Made by a program: the position numbers and the translations under genes. The notes beneath the pieces are model-generated. The model was not told where the DNA came from and ran no database searches. It saw nothing but the letters and a program-made list of their open reading frames with translations. 6,884 nucleotides of DNA. Origin: Planctomycetota bacterium (GTDB lineage: Bacteria > Planctomycetota > Brocadiia > SM23-32). Position 1 is the stretch's first letter; each line of letters starts with the position of its first letter. The DNA is taken from positions 1 to 6,884 of the forward strand of contig JAGYMJ010000193.1 in the NCBI GenBank assembly GCA_018400625.1, given 5' to 3'. Below are positions 1-5,574 of this stretch, in pieces.

Positions 1-216
1 AGGATATTCGGAGTAACGGGTTTCATATAGCCGTCCCAAATATTCATACGAATCTTCTCTACGGTCCTGAAATTTAAGCGCCTGCCCCATCCTGAATATG
101 AGATAACTCTCAAGCTCGGCCGAAGGCTCCGACAGGGAGGCCTCGCCCCGGAGGAGCCACTTGTAATGTTCCTCGGCCCATTCCGGCTCGAATGTCGCAA
201 GCGCCATATCCGACAA
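1..216 (-). CDS. TPR-like protein, N-terminal 72 codons (partial)
   Basis: This reading frame is open across the window edge, so only the first 72 residues are visible. I place the start at TTG (214-216) because a strong Shine-Dalgarno sequence (AGGAGGG, complement of 224-230) lies 7 nt upstream. The first in-frame ATG (205-207) would be 16 nt away and would only remove three residues. There is no signal peptide or membrane segment. Residues about 37-72 (SYLIFRMGQALKFQDRRED, then YEYLGRLYETRYSEYP) have the two-helix spacing and closing Tyr-Pro of a tetratricopeptide repeat, a protein-protein interaction module. The gene begins 16 nt after the stop of the upstream secreted HEAT-repeat gene, so the two are probably co-transcribed. 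Its base composition is visibly more GC-rich than that of the two genes before it. The TPR call rests on pattern only, and no specific function can be given. Confidence 0.7.
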   Translation of the reverse strand, partial: MSDMALATFEPEWAEEHYKWLLRGEASLSEPSAELESYLIFRMGQALKFQDRREDSYEYLGRLYETRYSEYP

Positions 217-223
217 GCGAAAA

Positions 224-230
224 CCCTCCT
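224..230 (-). promoter_or_regulatory. Shine-Dalgarno site that fixes a TTG start
   Basis: Read on the minus strand this is AGGAGGG, nearly the full anti-16S complement. It lies 7 nt before TTG (214-216) and 16 nt before the nearest in-frame ATG, so the spacing supports initiation at the rare TTG codon. Confidence 0.7.
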
Positions 231-232
231 TT

Positions 233-1363
233 TTATTTTTCGTCGTTCGTAGCAAGTTTTTGCTCCAATATTCTATAACGTGATTCTGAAACGAAATCAG
301 GGGCTTCCGTTAATCGGGACCTGACAATGTTTTGGTTTTCAGGAAACATTAACAGGATCTGCAATGCCGACCAAAAACGGACTCCTTCATTTTCATCGTT
401 TATTAGCTTTACAAGATTAGTTCGTAATTTTTCTCTCTGTGTCTTTTCCAGTTCATCTTCAAACCATCCCACAGCCTTAATAAGCGCTTCTTTCACTTGC
501 GAATTCTTTTCAGTTGTTAGGCAACTGACAATAACATCGGCTGCCGATGTATTTCTTTGATAGCCAAATTCAGTCGATCTTTCAATGTCCGCAATAGCAC
601 CAAGGATTTCCGCACTACGAGCCCGGATAATGGGAGACCTTGATGTCTGCAATTGTTTTTCCAGAAATGGGACCGAATATGGACTTCCCACGAGAAATTT
701 AGGAATTACAATACTCCTAAGCGGGAATCCATTGCTATCATACTCAGGAAGCCGCATATATTCCAACATATTTTCAAATTCTTTTTCCAGAGCTGCTTTT
801 TCTTCTTTATCAAGGGGTTTTTCAATAATCTCGATATCAATCGAGTTTGATTCAACCCTTTTAGGTTCTTTGTCGTCTTCTGATTCCCACAACAAAAATT
901 CAATGGATAACTCGTAATGGCCTGGAGCAGGAAAAACCCTGTCAACAGTTTTGATTGTTATTGACTCCTCTTCCTGGAGAATGACTGTTGGACTTTTGGC
1001 ATTCGCAAACCACGGATTATCCACACTTTTGTTCCTGTTATTTTTCACATTAATATCCCATCGGATAGCCGATTCTATTCCCCCTCCACTCCAGTAAAAA
1101 CCGCCTTCTGTGCTGAGTCTTAAAGGCTCTTTTCTGATATTGGTGATACGGATGAACATCTCTACCGGTTTTCTGTATTTAACCTGCTCATAGGGTGTAG
1201 CCAACTGAATAATGAGCGGTTCTTCTGCTTCTTCCGACACCGGTACAGACGGGAATCTTACCGGATATTCTGCTACGGCTATGTGCGCAAAGCCTATTAA
1301 GAGGACAATTGTTAAAAACACAATCGTTTCTTTCTTAAAAGTTATTTGATTGAAAATGTTCAT
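233..1363 (-). CDS. Exported protein with beta-rich domain and C-terminal HEAT-like repeats
   Basis: This is a 376-residue protein with a typical Sec signal peptide: basic residues before a hydrophobic run at 14-30, and a likely cleavage site after AVA (residue 31). It therefore acts outside the cytoplasmic membrane, without a lipobox or later membrane span. Residues about 50-180 alternate in short hydrophobic strands (for example VEMFIRITNIRKEPLRLS and GHYELSIEFLLWES) and resemble an Ig-like or other beta-sandwich domain. From about 190 to 370 the protein becomes helical, with HEAT/Armadillo-type helix pairs such as IIRARSAEILGAIADIE, VKEALIKAVGWFED and EGVRFWSALQILLMF, a scaffold that usually binds protein partners. 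A GAGGA element precedes the ATG by about 10 nt. The gene follows the truncated metalloprotease by 12 nt and precedes the TPR-like gene by 16 nt, so the three form one transcription unit. The gene is AT-rich compared with 1-216. No enzymatic motif is visible and the specific role is unknown. Confidence 0.8.
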   Translation of the reverse strand: MNIFNQITFKKETIVFLTIVLLIGFAHIAVAEYPVRFPSVPVSEEAEEPLIIQLATPYEQVKYRKPVEMFIRITNIRKEPLRLSTEGGFYWSGGGIESAIRWDINVKNNRNKSVDNPWFANAKSPTVILQEEESITIKTVDRVFPAPGHYELSIEFLLWESEDDKEPKRVESNSIDIEIIEKPLDKEEKAALEKEFENMLEYMRLPEYDSNGFPLRSIVIPKFLVGSPYSVPFLEKQLQTSRSPIIRARSAEILGAIADIERSTEFGYQRNTSAADVIVSCLTTEKNSQVKEALIKAVGWFEDELEKTQREKLRTNLVKLINDENEGVRFWSALQILLMFPENQNIVRSRLTEAPDFVSESRYRILEQKLATNDEK

Positions 1364-1375
1364 TTTCTTTTTTCC

Positions 1376-1846
1376 TCATTCAATAAGAGTTTCAATAATT
1401 TTATTTGCCTGTTCCGTCGTAAAGTTTGGCATTATACCAGCCCTAAAAAGGTCTATATTATCTGCCAGGCTTGTATTCATAACATTCCCTGGAGTGGAAT
1501 CGTGCCCAAAATAATAATGTCCCATCTCATGTGAACATACGGTTGCTTTCATCATTTGGCGGGTGTCATTTGATTCACTCTGGTACCATAGATCTATTCT
1601 GTATTCATATATTTCATTGCGGTGATTTCCCTTATGCCATCCTACAGCGTCCGGTCTTAAAGCGCCTCCTGATGATCGGATAAGATTTTGTTGATGGGGG
1701 AGAGGGTTCTCAAATTTTTCTCCTACAAAGACCATAGGAACTTCAGGGTCAGCAGTTACAAACGGGTTTGATATATTTGATTCTTTCGCATCTAAAGTAG
1801 GGTCTCGCCACACCTCAATATCCAGATCAGGAGGTTCAGTGATAGG
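1376..1846 (-). pseudogene. 5'-truncated matrixin-like zinc metalloprotease
   Basis: The remaining 156 codons form the C-terminal part of a metzincin-type zinc protease. The zinc site reads SHEMGHYYFGHDS, giving two histidine ligands and the catalytic glutamate (HExxH). It is followed 13 residues after the second ligand by NVMN, a plausible Met-turn. In matrixins the motif is HExxHxxGxxHD. Here one residue is missing before GHD, so the third ligand is either a shifted histidine or the aspartate at the usual position, as in snapalysin-type enzymes. The frame stays open upstream and runs directly into the left end of the insertion sequence at 1847, reaching a stop inside it (1907-1909). No start codon with a ribosome binding site is visible; a GTG at 1811-1813 has none. 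A signal peptide and N-terminal half are presumably lost. It leads the minus-strand operon, 12 nt before the secreted HEAT-repeat gene. The metalloprotease call is firm, the exact family is less sure, and loss of function is inferred. Confidence 0.75.
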
Positions 1847-1900
1847 TGTTAAGAGGCGTGTTATATTACGAGTAGATCGGCGTACACTTTTACGAGTTGA
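1847..1900 (+). repeat. Left terminal inverted repeat of the IS21 element
   Basis: This end begins TGTTAAGAGGCGTG and aligns with the reverse complement of 4265-4319, with one missing base and clustered mismatches in the outer 20 bases. It contains an inner repeat unit at 1880-1898 (GCGTACACTTTTACGAGTT) and a degenerate outer unit at 1856-1873 (GCGTGTTATATTACGAGT). In IS21-type elements such paired units bind the IstA transposase. Confidence 0.9.
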
Positions 1901-1906
1901 AAAAGG

Positions 1907-1937
1907 TTAAAAAAAATGGCATCCTACTCTCTTTAAT
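1907..1937 (+). promoter_or_regulatory. Possible internal promoter for istAB
   Basis: TTTAAT (1932-1937) matches a sigma70 -10 box at five of six positions. TTAAAA (1907-1912) could serve as a weak -35 box at a long 19-nt spacing. A transcript from here would start near 1944, leaving out the left arm of the start-codon hairpin (1918-1931) while keeping the ribosome binding site. The boxes are weak and this is a tentative call. Confidence 0.3.
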
Positions 1938-1975
1938 CCTTTAACCTGGAAGAAAAAGGAGGAGAGCAGGATGCC
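1918..1975 (+). promoter_or_regulatory. Hairpin that buries the istA ribosome binding site and start codon
   Basis: GGCATCCTACTCTC (1918-1931) is complementary to GAGAGCAGGATGCC (1962-1975) at 13 of 14 positions, with one A-C mismatch at 1926/1967. Three further pairs (1932-1934 with 1959-1961, two of them G-U) extend the stem into the Shine-Dalgarno sequence AAGGAGG (1956-1962). The istA start codon 1971-1973 lies inside the right arm. Folded, this RNA should block istA translation. A transcript that begins downstream of 1931 would not fold this way. IS10 and IS50 are known to use such a device against read-through from flanking genes; its use here is inferred. Confidence 0.6.
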
Positions 1976-3224
1976 GAAACTGGTGGAAGCTGACATTTAT
2001 TGTATCAAGAGAATGAAAAAAGTCAACAAGTCAAATTGTGAGACAGCACACTTACTCGGTGTAACCGAAGGTGCTGTACGTTATCGGATAAAAAAAGCGA
2101 ACGCAGGCCAAGTGGACGGGCGCAGCAAGAAGAAATCGAAGGTAGACAAATACCATCCCGTAATAGACTCATGGCTTGAAGATAACGCCGACAGATATCA
2201 CAAAAAGAGTTTAAAATGTCTTTTTGATATGCTAACACGTTATCACGGCTACTCCATGTCATACGACGCTTTGCGCCGGTATGTTCGAAAGCACTTTCCG
2301 CAGTATTTCAAGCGAGGAAGCTGTATCAGGATGGAAACTCCTCCGGGTGAGCTGATGTTCTTTGACTGGAAGGAAGATATAAAGGTTCAGATGATGAAGC
2401 CCGGTAACTGGAGAAAAGTTCAGGCGGCCTGTTTCACACTTGGATTCAGCCGTAAGCCAGCGATAATATTCAGTTATCAAAAGGATTTAGAATCGTTCAT
2501 AAGCGCACACCAACAGGCTTTTATAGAGTTTGGTGGGCTTCCGGTGGTGATCCGCACGGATTGCCTTAAATCGGCTGTAACACGCTGGCGAGGCGGCAAA
2601 ACGGTGTTGAACAAGGAGTATGGTAGATATCTGGAGAAACTTAACATAGCGGGTTTTCCCGCCAGACCTGGGAAGGCAACTGATAAGGGCAAGGTGGAGA
2701 AGCGCATAAGGGATATTTTCAGTCGCCTCGATCTTGCTCACAGGGCTTTCAAAAACCTGGAAGAACTTGAATGTAGAGTAAGAGAAGAGGCAGGTGAACT
2801 TGAAAAAAGTTGGCGCTGCGGCAGCACCGGTCTGAGTGTGCAGGCAAGTTATGCATATGAGAAAAAAGCGCTGCGTCCCCTCCCAAAGAGTTTTCCGCTC
2901 CTGCCGGTCAAAGAGAGCAGGATGAAGGTGCGACGAGACGGAACGGTATATTTTGGCGGTAATTACTATCAGGTTCCGGGCATCTACAGGGACCGCTTTG
3001 TTCTATGCCAGAATACCGGGAAAGAGGTGATTATTTATCACGACGGGAAAGAGATCGCGCGATTTGAGTTTCTGGAAAAGACGAAGGGGATGGTTATGCT
3101 CTCAGAGGAGGTGCTCAGCGATGCGGATCTTCATATCAGCGACACCGTTCGCGACTGGGGCATCGATGTTGCCAAAAGACAGTGTGATATATACCACGAG
3201 ATAATAAAGGAGTCTATAGTATGA
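1971..3224 (+). CDS. istA: IS21-family DDE transposase IstA
   Basis: This 417-residue transposase cuts and joins the element's ends as a DDE (RNase H-fold) enzyme, working with the IstB ATPase. A helix-turn-helix at about residues 20-42 (CETAHLLGVTEGAVRYRI) would recognise the terminal repeats. All three catalytic acids are visible: D132 in MFFDWKED, D197 in IRTDCLKSAV and E243 in DKGKVEKRIRD. A Mu-type C-terminal beta-barrel follows at about 318-368 (VRRDGTVYFGGNYYQVPG and onward). The length is within the IstA range of roughly 340-520 residues, and there is no frameshift or internal stop. The ATG is preceded by AAGGAGG 8 nt upstream. Translation is probably coupled to istB, because its TGA overlaps the istB ATG (ATGA). 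The start region sits in a long hairpin, suggesting translational control. Confidence 0.95.
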   Translation: MPKLVEADIYCIKRMKKVNKSNCETAHLLGVTEGAVRYRIKKANAGQVDGRSKKKSKVDKYHPVIDSWLEDNADRYHKKSLKCLFDMLTRYHGYSMSYDALRRYVRKHFPQYFKRGSCIRMETPPGELMFFDWKEDIKVQMMKPGNWRKVQAACFTLGFSRKPAIIFSYQKDLESFISAHQQAFIEFGGLPVVIRTDCLKSAVTRWRGGKTVLNKEYGRYLEKLNIAGFPARPGKATDKGKVEKRIRDIFSRLDLAHRAFKNLEELECRVREEAGELEKSWRCGSTGLSVQASYAYEKKALRPLPKSFPLLPVKESRMKVRRDGTVYFGGNYYQVPGIYRDRFVLCQNTGKEVIIYHDGKEIARFEFLEKTKGMVMLSEEVLSDADLHISDTVRDWGIDVAKRQCDIYHEIIKESIV

Positions 3225-3988
3225 GCATGCAGCAAGTAAAGAGGAAAATGGAAAGACTGAAGCTGGACAATACGGTGGAGATGCTGCCTGACCTGACTGA
3301 AGAGGCTGCAAAAGAGAAAAGCTCACCGCTGGAGTTTTTTGACCGTATACTCAGTCTTGAGGTTGAGGCAAAAGAAGAGCGGCGCATCGCTTCCTCATTA
3401 AAAGTCTCGGGGCTACCAAAAGGGATGCGACTGGACAATTTTGATTTTCTGTTTCAGCCGTCTGTGGAGAAGCAGCGCATAGATATTTTCTCTGACTGCG
3501 AGTTCATAAGCCGGGGAGAAAACATACTATTTTTCGGCCCTCCCGGAGTCGGGAAAACTCACCTGGCCGTAGGGCTGGGAGTGCGAGCCATAGAGATCGG
3601 CCACAGTGTCATTTACTACACCTTGGAGGAGCTGCTTGCGCAACTGAAAAAGCGTACTGATATACCGGTATCAAAGCAAAAAGGGCGAGCCTATGTTAAA
3701 AACGCCCTCGTGATAGTTGACGAAATCGGCTATCAGGCACTGGACAGATTCGAGACGCATCTGTTTTTTCAGTTCATATCTGTGCGCTATGCCAAAGGCA
3801 GTACGATCCTTACCAGCAACTGTTCTGTGCTTGACTGGGGACAGATATTTGCCCAGGATGAACTTGCAGTAACGGCGATCTTGGACCGTTTGCTGCACAA
3901 GGCACACCTCTTCAATATAGACGGGAAAAGCTATCGTATGAAGGACTTCGATCAGATGTTAGCAAAAAAACGAGATAACCATGTATAA
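3221..3988 (+). CDS. istB: IS21-family helper ATPase IstB (DnaC/DnaA-like AAA+)
   Basis: This is a 255-residue AAA+ ATPase that, in characterised IS21 elements, assembles on target DNA and recruits and activates IstA. The Walker A motif is GPPGVGKT (106-113), Walker B is ALVIVDEIG with D167-E168, sensor I is TILTSN ending at N200, and a conserved RLLH at 223-226 is the likely arginine-finger region. An N-terminal helical segment (about 1-65) precedes the ATPase core, as in other IstB proteins, and the length is normal. The ATG overlaps the istA stop by 4 nt and has its own AAAGGAG (3206-3212) 8 nt upstream, so translation is coupled. The stop at 3986-3988 is followed by 276 bp of non-coding element sequence. 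All key motifs are intact. Confidence 0.95.
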   Translation: MSMQQVKRKMERLKLDNTVEMLPDLTEEAAKEKSSPLEFFDRILSLEVEAKEERRIASSLKVSGLPKGMRLDNFDFLFQPSVEKQRIDIFSDCEFISRGENILFFGPPGVGKTHLAVGLGVRAIEIGHSVIYYTLEELLAQLKKRTDIPVSKQKGRAYVKNALVIVDEIGYQALDRFETHLFFQFISVRYAKGSTILTSNCSVLDWGQIFAQDELAVTAILDRLLHKAHLFNIDGKSYRMKDFDQMLAKKRDNHV

Positions 3989-4036
3989 ATATCCATTCAG
4001 AGCAAAAAGCAAAAGCGAAATTTTTCCGACATCCCC

Positions 4037-4055
4037 TTGGGGGCTCTGCCCCCAA
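4037..4055. repeat. Perfect GC-rich hairpin followed by a C run
   Basis: TTGGGGGCTCTGCCCCCAA is a perfect 8-bp stem with a 3-nt TCT loop. It is followed by ACCCCC, which could pair with the same G run in an alternative fold. Neither side carries a clean T run next to the stem, so it is not a standard intrinsic terminator. It has the look of a small dispersed palindromic repeat. Confidence 0.6.
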
Positions 4056-4117
4056 ACCCCCGGGATTTATCGCTTTGAGGACATATGCGTGGGTGGGGAA
4101 GGCGCAACACAGGAAAG

Positions 4118-4150
4118 AAAAAAGGGCCGTCTCTCGAAAGAAACGGCCCT
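4118..4150 (-). terminator. Intrinsic terminator facing into the element (minus strand)
   Basis: Read on the minus strand, AGGGCCGT (complement of 4143-4150) pairs perfectly with ACGGCCCT (complement of 4123-4130). The stem continues through TCT/AGA around a small loop with one mismatch, and is followed at once by TTTTTT (complement of 4118-4123). This is a textbook Rho-independent terminator for transcription entering the element from the right. No minus-strand gene lies upstream of it, so its likely use is to stop antisense transcription across istAB. On the plus strand it lacks a T run. Confidence 0.55.
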
Positions 4151-4264
4151 CACGCATAGTCACCCGTGTCGGCGCTCGGGTTGCTTCCCAGCAAGAGCCC
4201 TATTCTCCGCACGGGCAATGGAAATTATACAATTTTACAAAAAAGGAATCAAATACGGAGCCGC

Positions 4265-4319
4265 TCAACTCGTAAAAGTGTACGCCGATCTAACTCGTAA
4301 TGGTGTACGCTTATTGACA
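4265..4319 (-). repeat. Right terminal inverted repeat of the IS21 element
   Basis: The reverse complement begins TGTCAATAAGCGTACACC and matches the left end, including a perfect 27-base inner block. Two direct copies of a 19-bp unit lie 25 bp apart: AACTCGTAAAAGTGTACGC (4267-4285) and AACTCGTAATGGTGTACGC (4292-4310), differing at two positions. They are the presumed IstA binding sites. The outer copy is better preserved here than at the left end. Confidence 0.9.
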
Positions 4320-4495
4320 CTGGCAAGGTAAACGTCCAATTACCCGGCGCGGACGGCGGACATTCGCTGGTCGTTCTCCGCCTTTGCTAACCGCTCCCAG
4401 CGACCGGCTATAGTCCTCCTACCGATAAATTCCCAACACACAAATTGCATGTTTCAACGCAGAGCGCCGTGAGCCGGGTTCTTCGGCAGCTTTAT
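4320..4495. other. IS right flank without a convincing gene
   Basis: This stretch holds no gene that I can support. It does not continue the metalloprotease reading frame on the minus strand. It contains short inverted repeats (GGCGGA 4355-4360 with TCCGCC 4377-4382, and CGCTGG 4365-4370 with CCAGCG 4397-4402) and a minus-strand frame of 36 codons (4340-4450) with protein-like composition but no ribosome binding site. Its GC content is higher than that of the promoter region that follows. Confidence 0.5.
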
Positions 4496-4524
4496 TTGAC
4501 AAAGAGAGTAATGTAGTCTATATT
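4496..4524 (+). promoter_or_regulatory. Strong sigma70-type promoter for the HEAT/OstA-like operon
   Basis: TTGACA (4496-4501) is a perfect -35 box. It is separated by exactly 17 nt from TATATT (4519-4524), which matches the -10 consensus at five of six positions. Transcription should start near 4531, giving a leader of about 68 nt before the chosen ATG at 4599. No operator-like palindrome overlaps the boxes, so expression may be constitutive. Confidence 0.75.
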
Positions 4525-4598
4525 CATAAGTAGATTTTAGTGAGATAAATGCTAAATATCATGTGAATTACGACCCTCCTTGTAATGAGGCCTACAAA

Positions 4599-5564
4599 AT
4601 GCGAGCCTATGAATGGATAATCGTTGTTATGGCCCTGGCCGGCACAATCGCCGTCTCAGTCATATTAAGCGGAAGACCAATCGAAATCGAAAACGGTGAA
4701 AGTGATCTCAGCCGAAAAATAAGTGCTTTGGAAGAGCAAGTTAATAGTTTAAGAGACCGTTTGGATGCGGAACTTGTATTTGATTATCCCGCAGATGATG
4801 CCGACGATGGCGATCGGATGGAACGCGCGCTCAAAATGCTGGAAGCCTCCGATCCGGTGGCACAGTACCGAGCGGGGCGAGCACTGCGCGGGTACGGTGA
4901 TGAAGCGATTGAGCCTTTGGCTGAAATCATACGCGAAGGCGAAGCCGGCAGGGCCCATGTGCTGGTGTTGGCTTCGATAAGCGGGGAGCGCGCCGTAGAA
5001 TCTATCCGCACCCTGGCTTCCGAATTGCTCTCTGAAAACGGAGATTCCGGCTCGATCTCTATGCTGCTGGGCGAACTTGCACGCAGGCGTGACGAACAGG
5101 CCGCCGGTGTTTTTAGAAAAGGGCTTGGCGCCGACTCCGACAGCATCCAATTGGCTGCCGTCACGGGGATAAGACGGCTTGGTGATGTTAAGGCTCTTAA
5201 CAGGCTTGTTCAGGCCCGGAAAGAGGCCCGAAGCTTGCTCGTAAGAGAGATCGATAAAGCTGTCAACGGACTGCTGATCTCAGACCCCGGAAAATTTCGC
5301 GATGAATCGGCCAATTTGGAACCGCAGAACAGATTCCAACTCGTAAGGCTGCTGTTGGCTCATCCGGGCAGAGAGCAGAGACGGCTGCTGTCCGAATGGG
5401 CCGAGAATGATCCGGATATGCGGGTAAAGGCCGGCGCCCGGCGTGCGCTTGAGTTGATCGGCCGGCAAGATGAAGCCACCGCTGAAAACGTTTCCGCACG
5501 GGAACCGGCAACAGATGAAGACGTCGAAGCGATTGAAGAATTGCTGAATAGACTCAGGGATTGA
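4599..5564 (+). CDS. Membrane-anchored coiled-coil and HEAT-repeat protein
   Basis: I start the gene at ATG 4599 because GAGG (4587-4590) lies 8 nt upstream. A GTG at 4563 would add 12 residues but has no ribosome binding site. The 321-residue product has one N-terminal hydrophobic segment (about 6-24, WIIVVMALAGTIAVSVILS), likely an uncleaved anchor facing the periplasm. A short coiled coil with leucine/isoleucine heptads (about 37-58) follows, then an acidic linker (62-73). Residues 75-225 contain HEAT-like helix pairs such as AQYRAGRALRGYGDEAIEPLAEII and IQLAAVTGIRRLGDVKALNRL. A further pair at about 274-288 (MRVKAGARRALELIG) precedes an acidic C-terminus. No catalytic motif is visible, so a scaffold role is inferred. 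The stop at 5562-5564 is 10 nt from the next gene, an LptC/OstA-like protein, which suggests work at the cell envelope. CCTC (4575-4578) in the leader could pair with the GAGG ribosome binding site, a weak four-base helix. Confidence 0.8.
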   Translation: MRAYEWIIVVMALAGTIAVSVILSGRPIEIENGESDLSRKISALEEQVNSLRDRLDAELVFDYPADDADDGDRMERALKMLEASDPVAQYRAGRALRGYGDEAIEPLAEIIREGEAGRAHVLVLASISGERAVESIRTLASELLSENGDSGSISMLLGELARRRDEQAAGVFRKGLGADSDSIQLAAVTGIRRLGDVKALNRLVQARKEARSLLVREIDKAVNGLLISDPGKFRDESANLEPQNRFQLVRLLLAHPGREQRRLLSEWAENDPDMRVKAGARRALELIGRQDEATAENVSAREPATDEDVEAIEELLNRLRD

Positions 5565-5574
5565 AGGAACCCTC

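Larger units (their letters stand above)
3989..4264. other. Non-coding, hairpin-rich tail of the insertion sequence
   Basis: Between istB and the right terminus there is no convincing gene; open frames here have low-complexity translations and no ribosome binding sites. The segment is instead built from inverted repeats. These are a GC-rich hairpin at 4037-4055, and an outer 8-bp stem TATGCGTG (4084-4091) with CACGCATA (4151-4158) enclosing the hairpin at 4123-4150. After them comes a stem 4163-4172/4207-4215 (CCCGTG with CACGGG and CGG with CCG, one bulged base) enclosing a bulged hairpin at 4174-4198 (GCTC and TTGCT with AGCAA and GAGC). Most IS21 elements have only a short gap here. Its role could be a structured RNA, insulation against outside transcription, or passenger DNA. 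Confidence 0.55.
1847..4319 (+). mobile_element. IS21-family insertion sequence, complete (2473 bp)
   Basis: The two ends align as an imperfect inverted repeat of about 55 bp. Both begin 5'-TGT, and their innermost 27 bases are identical. Between them lie istA and istB in the order and with the 4-nt overlap typical of the IS21 family. The total length falls in the usual family range of roughly 2 to 2.6 kb, and both genes look intact, so the element may be active. Each terminus carries two copies of a motif of about 19 bp, the usual IS21 arrangement of transposase binding sites. Inside the right end, 276 bp after istB are non-coding and rich in hairpins. No target-site duplication is visible: the bases outside are GATAGG on the left and CTGGCA on the right. 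The left end cuts the metalloprotease gene, which reads in the opposite direction to istAB. Confidence 0.93.

Noticed and set aside
585..917. 110-codon plus-strand frame opposite the secreted HEAT-repeat gene
   Set aside because: It lies wholly antisense to a gene with a signal peptide and recognisable domains, has a serine-rich shadow composition and shows no ribosome binding site.
1811..1813. GTG as the true start of the metalloprotease
   Set aside because: No Shine-Dalgarno sequence precedes it, the frame stays open upstream into the IS, and a secreted-type protease would be expected to have a signal peptide.
1847..1900. Outward promoter in the left IS end driving the minus-strand operon
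   Set aside because: TATAAC can be read as a -10 box on the minus strand, but no acceptable -35 box lies 16-18 nt upstream.
3981..4331. 116-codon plus-strand frame overlapping the istB end and the right IS terminus
   Set aside because: It starts inside istB without a ribosome binding site, is composed of translated hairpins and terminal repeats, and runs across the IS boundary, so it is not a plausible gene.
4470..4497. Plus-strand terminator (GCCG/CGGC hairpin followed by a T-rich stretch)
   Set aside because: The stem has only four or five pairs, the T-rich part is interrupted and it overlaps the strong -35 box; there is no gene upstream to terminate.
4563..4598. GTG start adding 12 residues to the membrane HEAT protein
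   Set aside because: It has no ribosome binding site and would put a polar, cysteine-containing stretch before a clean hydrophobic anchor; ATG 4599 has GAGG at good spacing.
4749..5164. Minus-strand frames of 126-133 codons opposite the membrane HEAT gene
   Set aside because: They overlap each other and the real gene, have alanine/serine/proline-rich shadow composition and show no domain or start signals.
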